Source of the DNA: Epilithonimonas hispanica
Lineage (GTDB): Bacteria > Bacteroidota > Bacteroidia > Flavobacteriales > Weeksellaceae
Reading direction: 5' to 3'
Assembly (NCBI RefSeq): GCF_003385395.1
Contig: NZ_QNUG01000011.1
Location: 49,507-113,506, forward strand
Length of the DNA: 64,000 bases
In this document: positions 27,582-37,719 of the stretch, one piece after another
Layout: every line of letters begins with the position of its first letter
How positions within the stretch are numbered: the first letter of the stretch is position 1
Position numbers and translations under genes: made by a program
The notes under the pieces: model-generated
Seen by the model: only the letters and a program-made list of their open reading frames with translations
The model's database searches: none
What the model was told of the DNA's origin: nothing

Positions 27582-27872
27582 ATGTCACTTATTATTAAAC
27601 CAATTATTTCAGAAAAAGCAAACTATCTTACAGATCTAAGAGGTGCTTATTCTTTCTTGGTTGCTCCAAAAGCAAACAAGATCCAGATTAAAGGTGCTAT
27701 TGAAGCAGCTTACGGTGTAAAAGTAGCGGACGTTAGAACGATGATTTATGCGCCTAAAGTTTCTGCTAAACATACAAAAAAAGGACTTCAAGTTGGGAAA
27801 ACCAATAAATTGAAAAAAGCTGTTGTAACATTAGCAGCTGGAGAAGTTATTGATATTTTCGCAACTAATTAA
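27582..27872 (+). CDS. rplW: Ribosomal protein L23
   Basis: 50S protein at the tunnel exit, 96 residues (IIKPIISEKANYLTD, NKIQIKGAIEAAYGVKVADVRTM). It docks trigger factor and SRP at the exit site. It follows rplD by 3 bases. Confidence 0.96.
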   Translation: MSLIIKPIISEKANYLTDLRGAYSFLVAPKANKIQIKGAIEAAYGVKVADVRTMIYAPKVSAKHTKKGLQVGKTNKLKKAVVTLAAGEVIDIFATN

Positions 27873-27891
27873 TTAATTATAAATAATAGTA

Positions 27892-28713
27892 ATGTCTGTT
27901 AGAAAATTAAAACCTATCACCCCAGGACAGAGATTCAGAGTTGTTAACAATTTTGAGGAAATTACTACCAACAAACCAGAGAAATCTCTAACAGTTGGTA
28001 TTAGTAAGTCAGGTGGACGTAACCAAACTGGTAAAATGACCATGCGTTACACCGGAGGTGGACACAAAAAGAAATACAGAATTATCGACTTCAAAAGAAA
28101 CAAATTCGATGTTGAAGCAACGGTAAAAACTGTAGAATATGATCCAAATAGGACTGCTTTCATCGCGTTGGTGGAGTACGCAGATGGAGAGAAGAGATAT
28201 ATCATCGCTCCAAACGGGATCAAAGTTGATCAGAAAATTGTTTCTGGAGAAAACGTAGAACCTAACGTAGGTAACGCAATGAAATTGAAAAATATTCCAT
28301 TGGGTACTGTAATCTCTTGTATCGAATTGAAGCCTGGACAAGGTGCAATTATGGCAAGAAGTGCTGGTTCTTCAGCTCAATTGACTTCTAGAGATGGAAA
28401 ATATGCAATCGTTAAATTACCTTCTGGTGAGTCTAGAATGATTCTTACAGAATGTATAGCAATGGTTGGATCTGTTTCTAACGGTGATCATCAGTTAACT
28501 GTATCAGGTAAGGCTGGTAGAAGCAGATGGTTGGGTAGAAGACCAAGAACAAGACCAGTAGTAATGAACCCAGTTGATCACCCAATGGGAGGTGGTGAAG
28601 GACGTTCTTCTGGAGGTCACCCAAGATCTAGAAACGGTATGCCAGCTAAAGGTTACAAAACTAGAAAGAAAAACAAAGCGTCTAACCGTCATATCATATC
28701 TAAACGTAAATAA
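27892..28713 (+). CDS. rplB: Ribosomal protein L2
   Basis: Peptidyl-transferase-region 50S protein of 273 residues. The C-terminal [14 protein letters not shown] and the [24 protein letters not shown] segment are diagnostic; the conserved His near the active centre is in [10 protein letters not shown]. Standard position after rplW. Confidence 0.98.
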   Translation: MSVRKLKPITPGQRFRVVNNFEEITTNKPEKSLTVGISKSGGRNQTGKMTMRYTGGGHKKKYRIIDFKRNKFDVEATVKTVEYDPNRTAFIALVEYADGEKRYIIAPNGIKVDQKIVSGENVEPNVGNAMKLKNIPLGTVISCIELKPGQGAIMARSAGSSAQLTSRDGKYAIVKLPSGESRMILTECIAMVGSVSNGDHQLTVSGKAGRSRWLGRRPRTRPVVMNPVDHPMGGGEGRSSGGHPRSRNGMPAKGYKTRKKNKASNRHIISKRK

Positions 28714-28715
28714 TT

Positions 28716-28994
28716 ATGGCAAGATCACTTAAAAAAGGACCATTTATTCATCACACTTTAGATAAAAAGGTTCAGGCAAATATAGAGTCTAACAAAAAGA
28801 CTGTAATCAAAACTTGGTCTAGAGCGTCTATGATCTCTCCAGACTTCGTAGGTCAAACTATTGCTGTACACAATGGGAAATCTTTTATCCCAGTTTATGT
28901 AACAGAAAACATGGTTGGACACAAGTTAGGCGAATTTTCTCCGACAAGATCTTTCAGAGGTCACGGTGGTAACAAAAATAAAGGAGGTAGATAA
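28716..28994 (+). CDS. rpsS: Ribosomal protein S19
   Basis: 30S head protein of 92 residues ([57 protein letters not shown]). Two bases separate it from rplB and two from rplV. Confidence 0.97.
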   Translation: MARSLKKGPFIHHTLDKKVQANIESNKKTVIKTWSRASMISPDFVGQTIAVHNGKSFIPVYVTENMVGHKLGEFSPTRSFRGHGGNKNKGGR

Positions 28995-28996
28995 TC

Positions 28997-29392
28997 ATGG
29001 GATCAAGAAAAAGAGAAAGTGCATTAGCACGTAAAATAGCAAACCAAGATGTGGCAAAAGCGTTACACAACGATTGCCCTTCTTCTCCTAGAAAAATGAG
29101 ATTAGTTGCTGATATCATTAGAGGAGTAGAGGTTGAAAAAGCTCTATCTATTCTAAAATATTCAAAGAAAGCTGCTTCTGAGAAATTGGAAAAAGTATTA
29201 CTTTCTGCGATTGCTAACTGGCAAACTAAAAACGAAGGTGCTGACATCGAGGAAGCAAACCTTATCGTTAAAGAAATATTTGTAGATAGTGCAAGACAAT
29301 TGAAGAGACTAAGACCTGCTCCACAAGGTAGAGGTTACAGAATCAGAAAGAGATCAAACCACATTACATTAATCTTAGGTACTAAAAATTAA
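28997..29392 (+). CDS. rplV: Ribosomal protein L22
   Basis: 50S tunnel-wall protein of 131 residues. The loop [17 protein letters not shown] near the C-terminus lines the exit tunnel; [14 protein letters not shown] is the conserved core. The Met at 28997 gives a short N-terminal extension ([13 protein letters not shown]) compared with E. coli. Confidence 0.96.
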   Translation: MGSRKRESALARKIANQDVAKALHNDCPSSPRKMRLVADIIRGVEVEKALSILKYSKKAASEKLEKVLLSAIANWQTKNEGADIEEANLIVKEIFVDSARQLKRLRPAPQGRGYRIRKRSNHITLILGTKN

Positions 29393-29400
29393 TTCAAGGT

Positions 29401-30129
29401 ATGGGACAGAAGACAAATCCAATTGGTAACAGATTAGGTATCATCAGAGGATGGGATTCTAACTGGTTTGGTGGTAAAAACTACGGTGATAGAATCGCTG
29501 AAGATTACAAAATCAGAAGATACCTTGAAGCAAGATTATCTAAAGGTGGTATTTCAAAAATCTTTATTGAAAGAACACTTAAATTAGTAACTGTAACTAT
29601 CACAACTGCTAGACCAGGTTTAATCATCGGGAAAGGTGGACAGGAAGTTGATAAACTAAAAGAAGAATTGAAAAAATTGACTGGAAAAGATATCCAAATC
29701 AATATTTTCGAAATCAAGAGACCTGAGCTAGACGCAGTATTGGTTGCTGATAGCATCGCTAAGCAAATCGAAAATCGTATCTCTTACAGAAGAGCTGTGA
29801 AAATGGCAATCGCTTCTACAATGAGAATGGGAGCTGAAGGGATCAAAGTTCAGATTTCTGGAAGATTGAACGGCGCTGAAATGGCACGTTCTGAAAACTT
29901 CAAAGAAGGAAGAATTCCTTTATCTACTTTCCGTGCAGATATCGATTACCATATCGGTGAAGCATTGACTCAATACGGTAAGTTAGGTGTTAAAGTTTGG
30001 ATTATGAAAGGAGAAGTGTACGGTAAAAGAGACCTTACTCCACTTGTAGGACAACAGAAAAAAGCGCCAGCTGGAGGTAGAAACGACAGAGGAGAAAGAG
30101 GCGACAGAAAACCAAGAAGAAATAATTAA
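29401..30129 (+). CDS. rpsC: Ribosomal protein S3
   Basis: 30S mRNA-entry protein of 242 residues with a KH domain ([20 protein letters not shown]) and the conserved [14 protein letters not shown]. The C-terminal tail is Arg/Gly/Asp-rich, which is common in this phylum. Confidence 0.97.
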   Translation: MGQKTNPIGNRLGIIRGWDSNWFGGKNYGDRIAEDYKIRRYLEARLSKGGISKIFIERTLKLVTVTITTARPGLIIGKGGQEVDKLKEELKKLTGKDIQINIFEIKRPELDAVLVADSIAKQIENRISYRRAVKMAIASTMRMGAEGIKVQISGRLNGAEMARSENFKEGRIPLSTFRADIDYHIGEALTQYGKLGVKVWIMKGEVYGKRDLTPLVGQQKKAPAGGRNDRGERGDRKPRRNN

Positions 30130-30207
30130 TAAAATTTTAGAGGATAGTTTTTAAATGACCGTTACTTTTTTAAAATCTAAATTCTAAAATCTAAAATTTA
30201 AGAAATT
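30130..30207 (+). repeat. TCTAA-rich low-complexity spacer
   Basis: The 78-base gap between rpsC and rplP is unusually long for this operon and contains AAATCTAAATTCTAAAATCT, a run of degenerate 8-base TCTAAA(A/T)T units. Similar TCTAA/TCTAT tracts occur near 21650-21710, 35085-35123 and 48990-49028. Confidence 0.45.
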
Positions 30208-30633
30208 ATGTTACAACCAAAAAGAACCAAATTCCGTAGAGTTCATAAGATGAAAATGAAGGGGATTGCTCAAAGAGGTAATCAACTTGCTTACGGAACT
30301 TTCGGAATCAAAGCTACAGAGGGAGCTTGGGTTACTGCAAGACAAATTGAAGCGGCGCGTATCGCAGCTACAAGATATATGAAAAGAGAAGGTCAACTAT
30401 GGATCAAAATCTTCCCAGATAAGCCAATTACTAAAAAACCAGCGGAAGTACGTATGGGTAAAGGTAAAGGTGCTGTGGAATATTGGGTAGCTGTAGTAAA
30501 ACCTGGTAAAATTATGTTCGAAGTTGGTGGTGTACCTTACGATGTAGCAAAAGAAGCTCTTAGGCTTGCTGCTCAAAAGTTACCAATCGTTACCAAGTTC
30601 GTAGTTGCAAACGATTTTGTTAAACCTCTATAA
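30208..30633 (+). CDS. rplP: Ribosomal protein L16
   Basis: 50S central protuberance protein of 141 residues ([41 protein letters not shown]). It sits near the A-site tRNA elbow. It is preceded by the TCTAA-rich spacer and followed by rpmC after 11 bases. Confidence 0.97.
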   Translation: MLQPKRTKFRRVHKMKMKGIAQRGNQLAYGTFGIKATEGAWVTARQIEAARIAATRYMKREGQLWIKIFPDKPITKKPAEVRMGKGKGAVEYWVAVVKPGKIMFEVGGVPYDVAKEALRLAAQKLPIVTKFVVANDFVKPL

Positions 30634-30644
30634 TCTCTATTAAA

Positions 30645-30830
30645 ATGAAAAACGCTGACATCAAAAATTTAAGCAAAGAGGATTTAATCAATCAATTGAC
30701 TGAAGCTAAAGCTAACTATGCTAAAACTAAATTAGCTCACAAAATCAGTCCACTTGAGAATCCAATCTTAATCAGAGATTTGAGAAAAACAATCGCAAGA
30801 CTTAACACAGAGTTAACTAACAAACAATAA
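30645..30830 (+). CDS. rpmC: Ribosomal protein L29
   Basis: Small two-helix 50S protein of 61 residues at the tunnel exit (MKNADIKNLSKEDLINQL, NPILIRDLRKTIARLNTEL). Standard position between rplP and rpsQ. Confidence 0.95.
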   Translation: MKNADIKNLSKEDLINQLTEAKANYAKTKLAHKISPLENPILIRDLRKTIARLNTELTNKQ

Positions 30831-30842
30831 TTCCTTTTTACA

Positions 30843-31097
30843 ATGGACAGAAATTTAAGAAAAGAACGTATTGGAGTAGTTTCCAGCAATAAAATGGAAA
30901 AGACTATTGTTGTTAGTGAAACTACGAGAGTGAAGCATCCAATGTACGGTAAATTCGTTTTGAAAACGAAAAAATATACTGCACACGATGAGAACAACGA
31001 GTGCACAGAAGGTGATACAGTTTTGATTACAGAAACTAGACCTTTGAGCAAGAGCAAAAGATGGAGATTAGTAAGAATCATTGAAAAAGCTAAGTAA
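30843..31097 (+). CDS. rpsQ: Ribosomal protein S17
   Basis: Early 30S assembly protein of 84 residues ([26 protein letters not shown]-like [28 protein letters not shown]). OB-fold, binds 16S helix 11. Confidence 0.96.
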   Translation: MDRNLRKERIGVVSSNKMEKTIVVSETTRVKHPMYGKFVLKTKKYTAHDENNECTEGDTVLITETRPLSKSKRWRLVRIIEKAK

Positions 31098-31099
31098 TA

Positions 31100-31468
31100 A
31101 TGTTACAAACAGAATCAAGATTAAAAGTTGCTGATAACACAGGTGCAAAAGAAGTACTAGTGATCAGAGTTCTAGGAGGAACTAGAAGAAGATATGCTTC
31201 AGTTGGTGATAAAATCGTTGTTACTATCAAAGATTCTACACCATCAGGTAATGCTAAAAAAGGCCAAGTGTCTAAAGCAGTTGTAGTAAGAACTAAAAAA
31301 GCAGTTAGAAGAAAAGATGGATCTTACATCAAATTCGAAGACAATGCTTGTGTTTTACTAAACGCTGCTGGAGAAATGAGAGGAACACGTGTTTTCGGAC
31401 CAGTTGCTCGTGAGTTGAGAGATAAAGAATATATGAAAGTTATTTCATTAGCTCCTGAAGTACTTTAA
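31100..31468 (+). CDS. rplN: Ribosomal protein L14
   Basis: 50S protein of 122 residues at the subunit interface ([37 protein letters not shown]). Two bases after rpsQ. Confidence 0.98.
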   Translation: MLQTESRLKVADNTGAKEVLVIRVLGGTRRRYASVGDKIVVTIKDSTPSGNAKKGQVSKAVVVRTKKAVRRKDGSYIKFEDNACVLLNAAGEMRGTRVFGPVARELRDKEYMKVISLAPEVL

Positions 31469-31485
31469 TTTTAAAATTTACAAAA

Positions 31486-31806
31486 ATGACAAAAGTTAAA
31501 ATAAAAAGAGGAGACAACGTTATCGTTACTACAGGTAAAAACAGAGGTAGTAAAGGTGAAGTTCTTGAAGTAATTAGAAAAGAAGGTAAAGATCCTAGAG
31601 TTGTTGTTGCCGGTATTAATATCGTTAAAAAACATACTAAGCCATCTGCACAAAACCCTCAAGGTGGAATTGTAGAAAAAGAAGCTTCTTTACATATTTC
31701 TAACGTAGCACTTGTTGATAAAAACGGTAAAGCTACTAAGACTGGTACTAAAGTAGAAGGAGGTAAGAAAGTAAGAGTTGCTAAAACAACAGGTGAAACT
31801 TTATAA
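31486..31806 (+). CDS. rplX: Ribosomal protein L24
   Basis: 50S assembly initiator of 106 residues with a KOW motif (IKRGDNVIVTTGKNRGSKGEV). GGIVEKEASLHISNVALVD is conserved. Standard position before rplE. Confidence 0.97.
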   Translation: MTKVKIKRGDNVIVTTGKNRGSKGEVLEVIRKEGKDPRVVVAGINIVKKHTKPSAQNPQGGIVEKEASLHISNVALVDKNGKATKTGTKVEGGKKVRVAKTTGETL

Positions 31807-31818
31807 TTTAGAATTACA

Positions 31819-32370
31819 ATGGAATATATAGTAAGACCAAAACAAGCATATAAAGAGAAAATTGTTCCTGCAATGATGGAAGAATTTGGGTACAAATCAG
31901 TAATGCAAGTTCCTAAATTGTTGAAAATCGTTGTGTCACAAGGTTTGGGAGCTGCTACAGCTGACAAAAAAATCGTTGACTATGCAGTAGAAGAATTGAC
32001 TGCAATTACAGGACAAAAAGCTGTTGGAACACTTTCTAAGAAAGATGAAGCAGCCTTCAAACTAAGAAAAGGAATGCCTGTAGGAGCAAGAGTAACACTT
32101 AGAGCTGATAAAATGTATGAGTTCCTAGATAGATTAACTTCTTCTGCACTTCCAAGAATTAGAGATTTTTCTGGAATCAAAGCTGAAGGTTTCGACGGAA
32201 GAGGTAATTACAACTTAGGTATTACTGAGCAGATTATCTTCCCAGAGATCGTAATTGACAAAGTGAAAAAAATCCAAGGGATGGACATCACTTTCGTAAC
32301 AACTGCGAAAACTGATAAAGAAGCAAAATCATTATTAACTCACTTCGGTTTACCGTTCAAAAAGAACTAA
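31819..32370 (+). CDS. rplE: Ribosomal protein L5
   Basis: 5S rRNA-binding 50S protein of 183 residues ([50 protein letters not shown]). Three bases before rpsN. Confidence 0.97.
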   Translation: MEYIVRPKQAYKEKIVPAMMEEFGYKSVMQVPKLLKIVVSQGLGAATADKKIVDYAVEELTAITGQKAVGTLSKKDEAAFKLRKGMPVGARVTLRADKMYEFLDRLTSSALPRIRDFSGIKAEGFDGRGNYNLGITEQIIFPEIVIDKVKKIQGMDITFVTTAKTDKEAKSLLTHFGLPFKKN

Positions 32371-32373
32371 GAA

Positions 32374-32643
32374 ATGGCTAAAGAATCAATGAAAGCGCGT
32401 GAGCGCAAAAGAGAAGCTACTGTAGCTAAATATGCTGAAAAAAGAAAAGCTTTGAAAAAAGCTGGAGATTATGATGCATTACAGAAATTGCCTAAAAATG
32501 CTTCTCCTGTAAGATTACATAACAGATGTAAATTGACAGGTAGACCAAGAGGATATATGAGAACATTCGGTATTTCCAGAGTAACTTTCCGTGAAATGGC
32601 AAATAATGGTCTTATCCCAGGCGTTAAAAAAGCTAGTTGGTAA
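32374..32643 (+). CDS. rpsN: Ribosomal protein S14 (zinc-independent type)
   Basis: 30S protein of 89 residues ([34 protein letters not shown]). Only one cysteine is present, so it is the long, zinc-independent form. It is followed by a strong hairpin and a 346-base gap, which is abnormal within this operon. Confidence 0.96.
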   Translation: MAKESMKARERKREATVAKYAEKRKALKKAGDYDALQKLPKNASPVRLHNRCKLTGRPRGYMRTFGISRVTFREMANNGLIPGVKKASW

Positions 32644-32657
32644 GCAATTAGAATTTT

Positions 32658-32697
32658 ACAGCTGACTTCTATATTTTATAAGTCAGCTGTATTTTAA
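32658..32697 (+). terminator. Hairpin after rpsN, candidate internal terminator
   Basis: The perfect 11-base arms ACAGCTGACTT (32658-32668) and AAGTCAGCTGT (32680-32690) are followed by ATTTTAATAA. The stem is strong but the T tract is interrupted, so termination may be partial. Confidence 0.7.
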
Positions 32698-32765
32698 TAA
32701 ATAGAGGACAAAACTATAATGATTTTAAGATATTTGAAAATTTTTAATTATTATTAATTTTTTTG

Positions 32766-32773
32766 TACTTTTG
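32766..32773 (+). promoter_or_regulatory. rpsH promoter -7 box
   Basis: TACTTTTG fits TAnnTTTG exactly and is followed by GCACCC, as at the rpsL promoter. The best TTG (32734-32736) is 29 bases away, which is too far, so the -33 element is weak. Its position after a terminator-like hairpin supports a new transcription start. Confidence 0.6.
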
Positions 32774-32989
32774 CACCCGCTCAGTAAATTAATATTTTCT
32801 GAGAGTTAAACTTAGTTTTGACTATGTTTATTAAAGTTAATTGAATTTTAGAAAATCAAAGTGACAGTTAAGTTGTTGAGATACTGTAAATAAAGAGTTT
32901 TTTGGGAGAGTTATTCGAACTAAATTATCTTTAATTTTCAAGTCTTTTCAATACTGGTTGTCATTAACCAATAATTTAATAATAAAGAA
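32774..32989 (+). promoter_or_regulatory. Long structured leader of rpsH
   Basis: About 215 bases without an ORF lie between the promoter box and rpsH. Visible hairpins are CTCAGTAAAT/ATTTTCTGAG (32780-32803, one mismatch), TTGAATTTT/AAAATCAA (32841-32858, one bulge) and TGGTT/AACCA (32955-32970). The last is 20 bases before the start codon. It could bind a ribosomal protein such as S8, but this is inference. Confidence 0.45.
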
Positions 32990-33388
32990 ATGGTAACAGA
33001 TCCAATTTCAGATTTCCTAACAAGAGTAAGGAACGCACAAAGCGCAGGCCACAAAGTGGTGGAAATTCCTGCATCGAAAATCAAAAAAGAGATCACTAAG
33101 ATTCTTTTTGACCAAGGTTATATCTTGAACTACAAGTTCGAGGACAACGCGGTTCAAGGAGCTATCAAGATCGCTTTGAAGTATGATAAGCAAACGAACA
33201 AACCAGCTATCAAGTCTATTCAAAGAGCTTCTAGACCAGGTCTACGTCAGTACAAAGGTTCTGAGGAACTTCCAAGAGTACTTAACGGACTAGGTGTAGC
33301 TATCATCTCTACTTCTAAGGGAGTAATGACTGATAAAAAAGCTAGACAAGAGAAAGTAGGAGGTGAAGTAATTTGCTACGTATATTAA
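32990..33388 (+). CDS. rpsH: Ribosomal protein S8
   Basis: 30S protein of 132 residues (DPISDFLTRVRNAQSAGH, SRPGLRQY, LGVAIISTSKGVMTDKKAR). In E. coli S8 represses the spc operon by binding mRNA. Here the gene begins a separate transcription segment with its own long leader. Confidence 0.97.
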   Translation: MVTDPISDFLTRVRNAQSAGHKVVEIPASKIKKEITKILFDQGYILNYKFEDNAVQGAIKIALKYDKQTNKPAIKSIQRASRPGLRQYKGSEELPRVLNGLGVAIISTSKGVMTDKKARQEKVGGEVICYVY

Positions 33389-33406
33389 TTTTTTAAAACA
33401 AGGAAA

Positions 33407-33952
33407 ATGTCAAGAATTGGTAAAGCAATTATAGAAGTTCCTGCTGGAGTTACAGTTTCTGAAAAAGAAGGTGTTGTAACGGTAAAAGGTCCTAAAGGAG
33501 AGTTATCTCAGGAACTTACAGGAGGGATTAGCTTCGCACAAGAAGACGGTGTACTTACATTCACACGTCCTTCTGATTCAAAAGAACATAAAGCGCTTCA
33601 CGGTTTATACAGAGCGCTTATCAACAATATGATTGTTGGTACTTCTACAGGATTCACTAAGCAATTAGAACTTGTAGGAGTTGGATACAGAGCATCTCAC
33701 AATGGTCAAAGATTAGAATTGGCTCTTGGATTTTCTCATGGTATCATATTGGAACTTCCAAAAGAAGTTACAATAGATACATTGACTGAAAAAGGGAAAA
33801 ACCCGATCATTACATTATCTTCTTACGATAATCAACTTCTTGGAATGGTGGCTGCGAAGATTAGATCTTTCAGAAAACCTGAGCCTTACAAAGGAAAAGG
33901 TGTGAAATTCGTGGGTGAAATCATCAGAAGAAAAGCCGGTAAATCTGCATAA
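33407..33952 (+). CDS. rplF: Ribosomal protein L6
   Basis: 50S protein of 181 residues near the sarcin-ricin loop ([39 protein letters not shown], the C-terminal [18 protein letters not shown]). Standard position after rpsH. Confidence 0.97.
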   Translation: MSRIGKAIIEVPAGVTVSEKEGVVTVKGPKGELSQELTGGISFAQEDGVLTFTRPSDSKEHKALHGLYRALINNMIVGTSTGFTKQLELVGVGYRASHNGQRLELALGFSHGIILELPKEVTIDTLTEKGKNPIITLSSYDNQLLGMVAAKIRSFRKPEPYKGKGVKFVGEIIRRKAGKSA

Positions 33953-33963
33953 AATTTAAGAAA

Positions 33964-34317
33964 ATGGCATTAACAAAAGTTGAAAAACGAATCAGAATCA
34001 AAAGAAGAGTAAGAGGAAAGATTTCAGGATCTGCATCTTTACCAAGATTATCTGTATTCAAAAGTAATAAAGAGATCTACGCTCAATTGGTAGATGACAA
34101 AGACGGAAAAACATTAGTATCTGCATCTTCTAGAGAGAAAGGAGTAGACGCTAAAGGAACGAAAACTGAAGTATCTGTGGCGGTAGGTAAAGCTATCGCA
34201 GCTAAAGCTAAAGCAGCAGGTATCGAAAATGTTGTATTTGATAGAAATGGTTTCGTATACCACGGTAGAGTGAAGGCTCTTGCTGACGGTGCTAGAGAAG
34301 CTGGTCTTAAATTCTAA
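33964..34317 (+). CDS. rplR: Ribosomal protein L18
   Basis: 5S rRNA-binding 50S protein of 117 residues ([46 protein letters not shown]). Nineteen bases before the rpsE start. Confidence 0.97.
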   Translation: MALTKVEKRIRIKRRVRGKISGSASLPRLSVFKSNKEIYAQLVDDKDGKTLVSASSREKGVDAKGTKTEVSVAVGKAIAAKAKAAGIENVVFDRNGFVYHGRVKALADGAREAGLKF

Positions 34318-34336
34318 TTTTAAAAATCTAGAAAAC

Positions 34337-34855
34337 ATGGTAGATAGTAATATAGAAAGAGTTAAACCTGGAGGATTAGAATTAAAAGATCGTCTGGTTG
34401 CTGTTAACAGAGTAACTAAAGTAACCAAAGGTGGTAGAGCATTCGGATTTTCTGCAATTGTTGTTGTAGGAAATGAGGATGGAATTATCGGATACGGACT
34501 AGGTAAATCTAAAGAAGTAGCTTCTGCAATTGCTAAGGCAGTAGAAGATGCTAAGAAAAACTTGGTAAAAGTTCCAGTAATCAACCATACAATTCCTCAC
34601 CAGACTTCTGCAAGATATGGTGGTGCTGATATCTTCTTGAGACCAGCATCTCACGGTACAGGACTTATCGCAGGTGGTGCGGTAAGAGCGGTATTGGAAT
34701 CTGCAGGTGTACACGATGTATTGTCAAAATCTAAAGGTTCTTCTAACCCTCACAATGTTGTGAAAGCTACTTTCAATGCATTGTTGGATATCAGAAGACC
34801 AGAAGAAATTGCAAGAATGAGAGGAGTTTCTTTAAGTAAAGTGTTTAACGGTTAA
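34337..34855 (+). CDS. rpsE: Ribosomal protein S5
   Basis: 30S protein of about 172 residues at the decoding region ([53 protein letters not shown]). The frame is open back to 34280 inside rplR, but the ATG at 34337 is outside rplR and gives the usual length, so it is preferred. Confidence 0.97.
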   Translation: MVDSNIERVKPGGLELKDRLVAVNRVTKVTKGGRAFGFSAIVVVGNEDGIIGYGLGKSKEVASAIAKAVEDAKKNLVKVPVINHTIPHQTSARYGGADIFLRPASHGTGLIAGGAVRAVLESAGVHDVLSKSKGSSNPHNVVKATFNALLDIRRPEEIARMRGVSLSKVFNG

Positions 34856-34866
34856 TCAATATAGCA

Positions 34867-35043
34867 ATGGCAACAATCAAAGTAAAATTAGTTAGAAGTG
34901 CTATTAATCGTTCTAAAACTCAAAAAAGAACACTTGAAGCACTAGGATTTAAAAGACTTCAACAAGTTGTAGAACACGAAGCTACGCCTTCTATTTTAGG
35001 AATGATCGCTTCTGTAAGTCACTTATTAGAAGTTCAGAAATAA
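34867..35043 (+). CDS. rpmD: Ribosomal protein L30
   Basis: A 58-residue 50S protein (MATIKVKLVRSAINRSKTQK, then LEALGFKRLQQVVEH). It is short and easily missed, but the position between rpsE and rplO, the motif and an 11-base gap make it certain. Confidence 0.95.
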   Translation: MATIKVKLVRSAINRSKTQKRTLEALGFKRLQQVVEHEATPSILGMIASVSHLLEVQK

Positions 35044-35062
35044 GAACAATAGACATAGAGAA

Positions 35063-35087
35063 AAGAGACTAGTTTTTGCAGTCTCTT
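35063..35087 (+). other. Hairpin between rpmD and rplO
   Basis: The perfect 8-base arms AAGAGACT (35063-35070) and AGTCTCTT (35080-35087) enclose a 9-base loop. No T run follows directly, so it is more likely an mRNA stability or attenuation element than a terminator. A TCTAA-like tract (35085-35123) comes after it. Confidence 0.45.
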
Positions 35088-35123
35088 GTCTCTTATCTTT
35101 TAATCTATAATCTCAATACAACA

Positions 35124-35573
35124 ATGAATTTAAATAATTTAAAACCATCAGCTGGCTCTACTTTTAGCACAAAAAGAATTGGTAGAGGTCAAGGAAGCGG
35201 ATATGGTGGTACTTCAACAAAAGGACATAAAGGTCAAAAAGCTAGAGCTGGTTATTCTCAGAAAATCGGTTTCGAAGGTGGACAGATGCCTTTGCAAAGA
35301 AGATTACCAAAATTTGGTTTCAAAAATATTAATAGAAAAGAGTTTAGAGCAATCAATCTTGATACTATCCAAACTTTGATCGATACTAAAAACATCACTG
35401 GTGATATCACTAGAGAAGTATTAGTAGAAAACGGTCTTGCATCTAAAAACGAATTAGTAAAAATCTTAGGTAGAGGTGATTTGAAATCTGGTGTTTCTAT
35501 CTCTGCTGACAAGTTTACTAAGTCTGCTGAAGAAGCAATCAACAAAGCAGGAGGTAAAGCAATTACTCTTTAA
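35124..35573 (+). CDS. rplO: Ribosomal protein L15
   Basis: 50S late-assembly protein of about 149 residues (NLNNLKPSAGSTFSTKRIGR, GHKGQKARAGYSQKIGFEGG). The frame opens at 35076 inside the spacer hairpin, but MNLNNLKP from the ATG at 35124 is the conserved start. Confidence 0.97.
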   Translation: MNLNNLKPSAGSTFSTKRIGRGQGSGYGGTSTKGHKGQKARAGYSQKIGFEGGQMPLQRRLPKFGFKNINRKEFRAINLDTIQTLIDTKNITGDITREVLVENGLASKNELVKILGRGDLKSGVSISADKFTKSAEEAINKAGGKAITL

Positions 35574-35582
35574 TTAATAATA

Positions 35583-36962
35583 ATGAAAGAATTTATACAA
35601 ACACTTAAAAACATTTGGAGTCTAAAAGAGCTGAGGGATAAAATTTTCCTGACACTTTCTTTGGTCCTTGTGTATAGATTCGCATCATATGTTTCTCTTC
35701 CTGCAATTAATACTGCAGAAGTAGGGAACTTATTACAACATTACCAAAATCAAGGCGGGAACCAACAAGGGGCCGGCCTTTTGGGTTTATTGTCTTCTTT
35801 CACAGGTGGAGCATTTAGCCGTGCTTCTATCATGGCATTAGGAATTATGCCATATATCTCTGCTTCTATTATTGTGCAATTGATGGGAATGGCTATTCCT
35901 TATCTTCAGAAGTTACAAAAAGACGGAGAAAGTGGAAGGAATACATTGAACCAAATTACCAGATGGTTAACTATTGGGGTTTGTCTTGTACAAGCGCCTT
36001 CTTATTTAACTTCTGTTACGCAATATTTCTTGCCTTATTCACAGTTTGGATCAGCCTATTATATAGATCCAGCATCATTAATGTTTTGGTTACCGAGTAT
36101 TATTATCTTGGTAGCAGGATCAGTATTTGCAATGTGGTTAGGAGAGAAGATTACTGACAAAGGTATTGGTAATGGTATTTCTATCTTAATTATGGTGGGT
36201 ATCCTTGCGGATCTTCCAACAGCATTTTATCAAGAGATTCTTACGCAGAATGGTAAAGGTGGTTTAGGAAGCATCATGATTTTAGTAGAAATTATATTCT
36301 GGTTATTGGTCATTCTATTAGCTATTGTTTTATCTGTAGCTGTAAGAAAAATTCCAATCCAGTATGTAAGTAGAGCTCAAGCAAGAGGTGGTGTTAGCAG
36401 AAACTTGATGGATGGTGCTAGACAGTGGATTCCATTAAAAGTGAATGCTGCAGGTGTAATGCCAATCATCTTTGCACAAGCATTGATGTTTGTACCAGGA
36501 TTACTTACAAAAGTAGACGAATCTAACACGTTTTTGGCTGGTTTCAAAAATGTTTTTAGCTGGCAGTACAACGTATTGTTTGCGTTATTGATTATAATTT
36601 TCTCATTTTTCTATACAGCAATTACCATTCCTGTAAATCAGATGGCTGACGATTTGAAGCGTAATGGTGGGCTTATTCCTAAGGTAAGACCTGGAAAAGA
36701 AACGGCAGATTATCTAGATGATATTTTATCAAAAATAACCTTGCCTGGTGCAATATTTTTATCTATCTTTGCAGTCCTTCCGGCAATAGTGCACGGAGCG
36801 TTTGTTCAGACAGATAGATTTGCTCTCTTTTTTGGGGGTACTTCGTTGTTAATTATGGTTGGAGTTATCTTGGATACTGTGCAACAAATTAACACATATC
36901 TGCTGAACCATCATTATGATGGGTTGATGCAATCTAAATTATCAAGATCATCAAACCTTTAA
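35583..36962 (+). CDS. secY: Protein translocase subunit SecY
   Basis: Channel subunit of the Sec translocon, 459 residues with ten membrane helices. GGAFSRASIMALGIMPYISA, the helix 5/6 cytoplasmic loop with RKIPIQYVSRAQ, and GGLIPKVRPGKETADYLD are conserved. It sits 9 bases after rplO and 8 before infA, as usual in Bacteroidota. Confidence 0.98.
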   Translation: MKEFIQTLKNIWSLKELRDKIFLTLSLVLVYRFASYVSLPAINTAEVGNLLQHYQNQGGNQQGAGLLGLLSSFTGGAFSRASIMALGIMPYISASIIVQLMGMAIPYLQKLQKDGESGRNTLNQITRWLTIGVCLVQAPSYLTSVTQYFLPYSQFGSAYYIDPASLMFWLPSIIILVAGSVFAMWLGEKITDKGIGNGISILIMVGILADLPTAFYQEILTQNGKGGLGSIMILVEIIFWLLVILLAIVLSVAVRKIPIQYVSRAQARGGVSRNLMDGARQWIPLKVNAAGVMPIIFAQALMFVPGLLTKVDESNTFLAGFKNVFSWQYNVLFALLIIIFSFFYTAITIPVNQMADDLKRNGGLIPKVRPGKETADYLDDILSKITLPGAIFLSIFAVLPAIVHGAFVQTDRFALFFGGTSLLIMVGVILDTVQQINTYLLNHHYDGLMQSKLSRSSNL

Positions 36963-36970
36963 TAAAGTAA

Positions 36971-37186
36971 ATGGCTAAACAGAAACATATAGAACAAGAC
37001 GGCGTAATAACGGAAGCACTTTCCAATGCGCAGTTCCGTGTAGAGCTAGAGAATGGGCATGTATTAATTGCCCATATTTCTGGTAAAATGAGAATGCATT
37101 ATATTAAACTCTTACCTGGAGACAAGGTAAGACTCGAACTCTCTCCTTATGACTTGACTAAAGGGAGAATAACTTTTAGATATTAA
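36971..37186 (+). CDS. infA: Translation initiation factor IF-1
   Basis: A 71-residue OB-fold (S1-like) protein occupying the 30S A site during initiation ([42 protein letters not shown]). It lies between secY and rpmJ. Confidence 0.98.
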   Translation: MAKQKHIEQDGVITEALSNAQFRVELENGHVLIAHISGKMRMHYIKLLPGDKVRLELSPYDLTKGRITFRY

Positions 37187-37196
37187 AATTAACAAA

Positions 37197-37313
37197 ATGA
37201 AGGTTAGAGCATCTATCAAAAAAAGAAGTGCTGATTGCAAAATTGTACGCAGAAAAGGTGTACTTTTCGTAATCAACAAGAAGAACCCTAAATTTAAACA
37301 AAGACAAGGTTAA
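37197..37313 (+). CDS. rpmJ: Ribosomal protein L36
   Basis: A 38-residue protein ([20 protein letters not shown] ... FKQRQG). Only one of the usual four zinc ligands (Cys14) is seen, so it is the zinc-free form. It starts 10 bases after infA. Confidence 0.95.
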   Translation: MKVRASIKKRSADCKIVRRKGVLFVINKKNPKFKQRQG

Positions 37314-37329
37314 GAACCGCAATTAAATT

Positions 37330-37707
37330 ATGGCGAGAATTTCAGGTATTGATTTACCAAAGAACAAAAGAGGCGTTATCGGTCTTACTTACATCTACGG
37401 TGTTGGAAGAAGTACTGCTTCAGAAATTTTGAAAAGCGCTGGAATCAGCGAAGACAAGAAAGTCAACGAATGGAATGACGATGAATTGGCAGCAATCAGA
37501 ACTTATATCTTAGACAACGTAAAAGTTGAAGGAGAATTGCGTTCTGAAGTGCAATTGAATATCAAGCGATTGATGGACATAGGATGCCAACGAGGAATAC
37601 GTCACAGACTAGGACTACCTTTAAGAGGCCAGAGAACGAAAAACAACTCTAGAACCCGTAAAGGAAAGAGAAAAACTGTTGCTAACAAGAAAAAGGCAAG
37701 TAAATAA
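37330..37707 (+). CDS. rpsM: Ribosomal protein S13
   Basis: 30S head protein of 125 residues contacting the P-site tRNA ([40 protein letters not shown]). First of the alpha-operon genes. Confidence 0.98.
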   Translation: MARISGIDLPKNKRGVIGLTYIYGVGRSTASEILKSAGISEDKKVNEWNDDELAAIRTYILDNVKVEGELRSEVQLNIKRLMDIGCQRGIRHRLGLPLRGQRTKNNSRTRKGKRKTVANKKKASK

Positions 37708-37719
37708 TCGTTAGGAATT

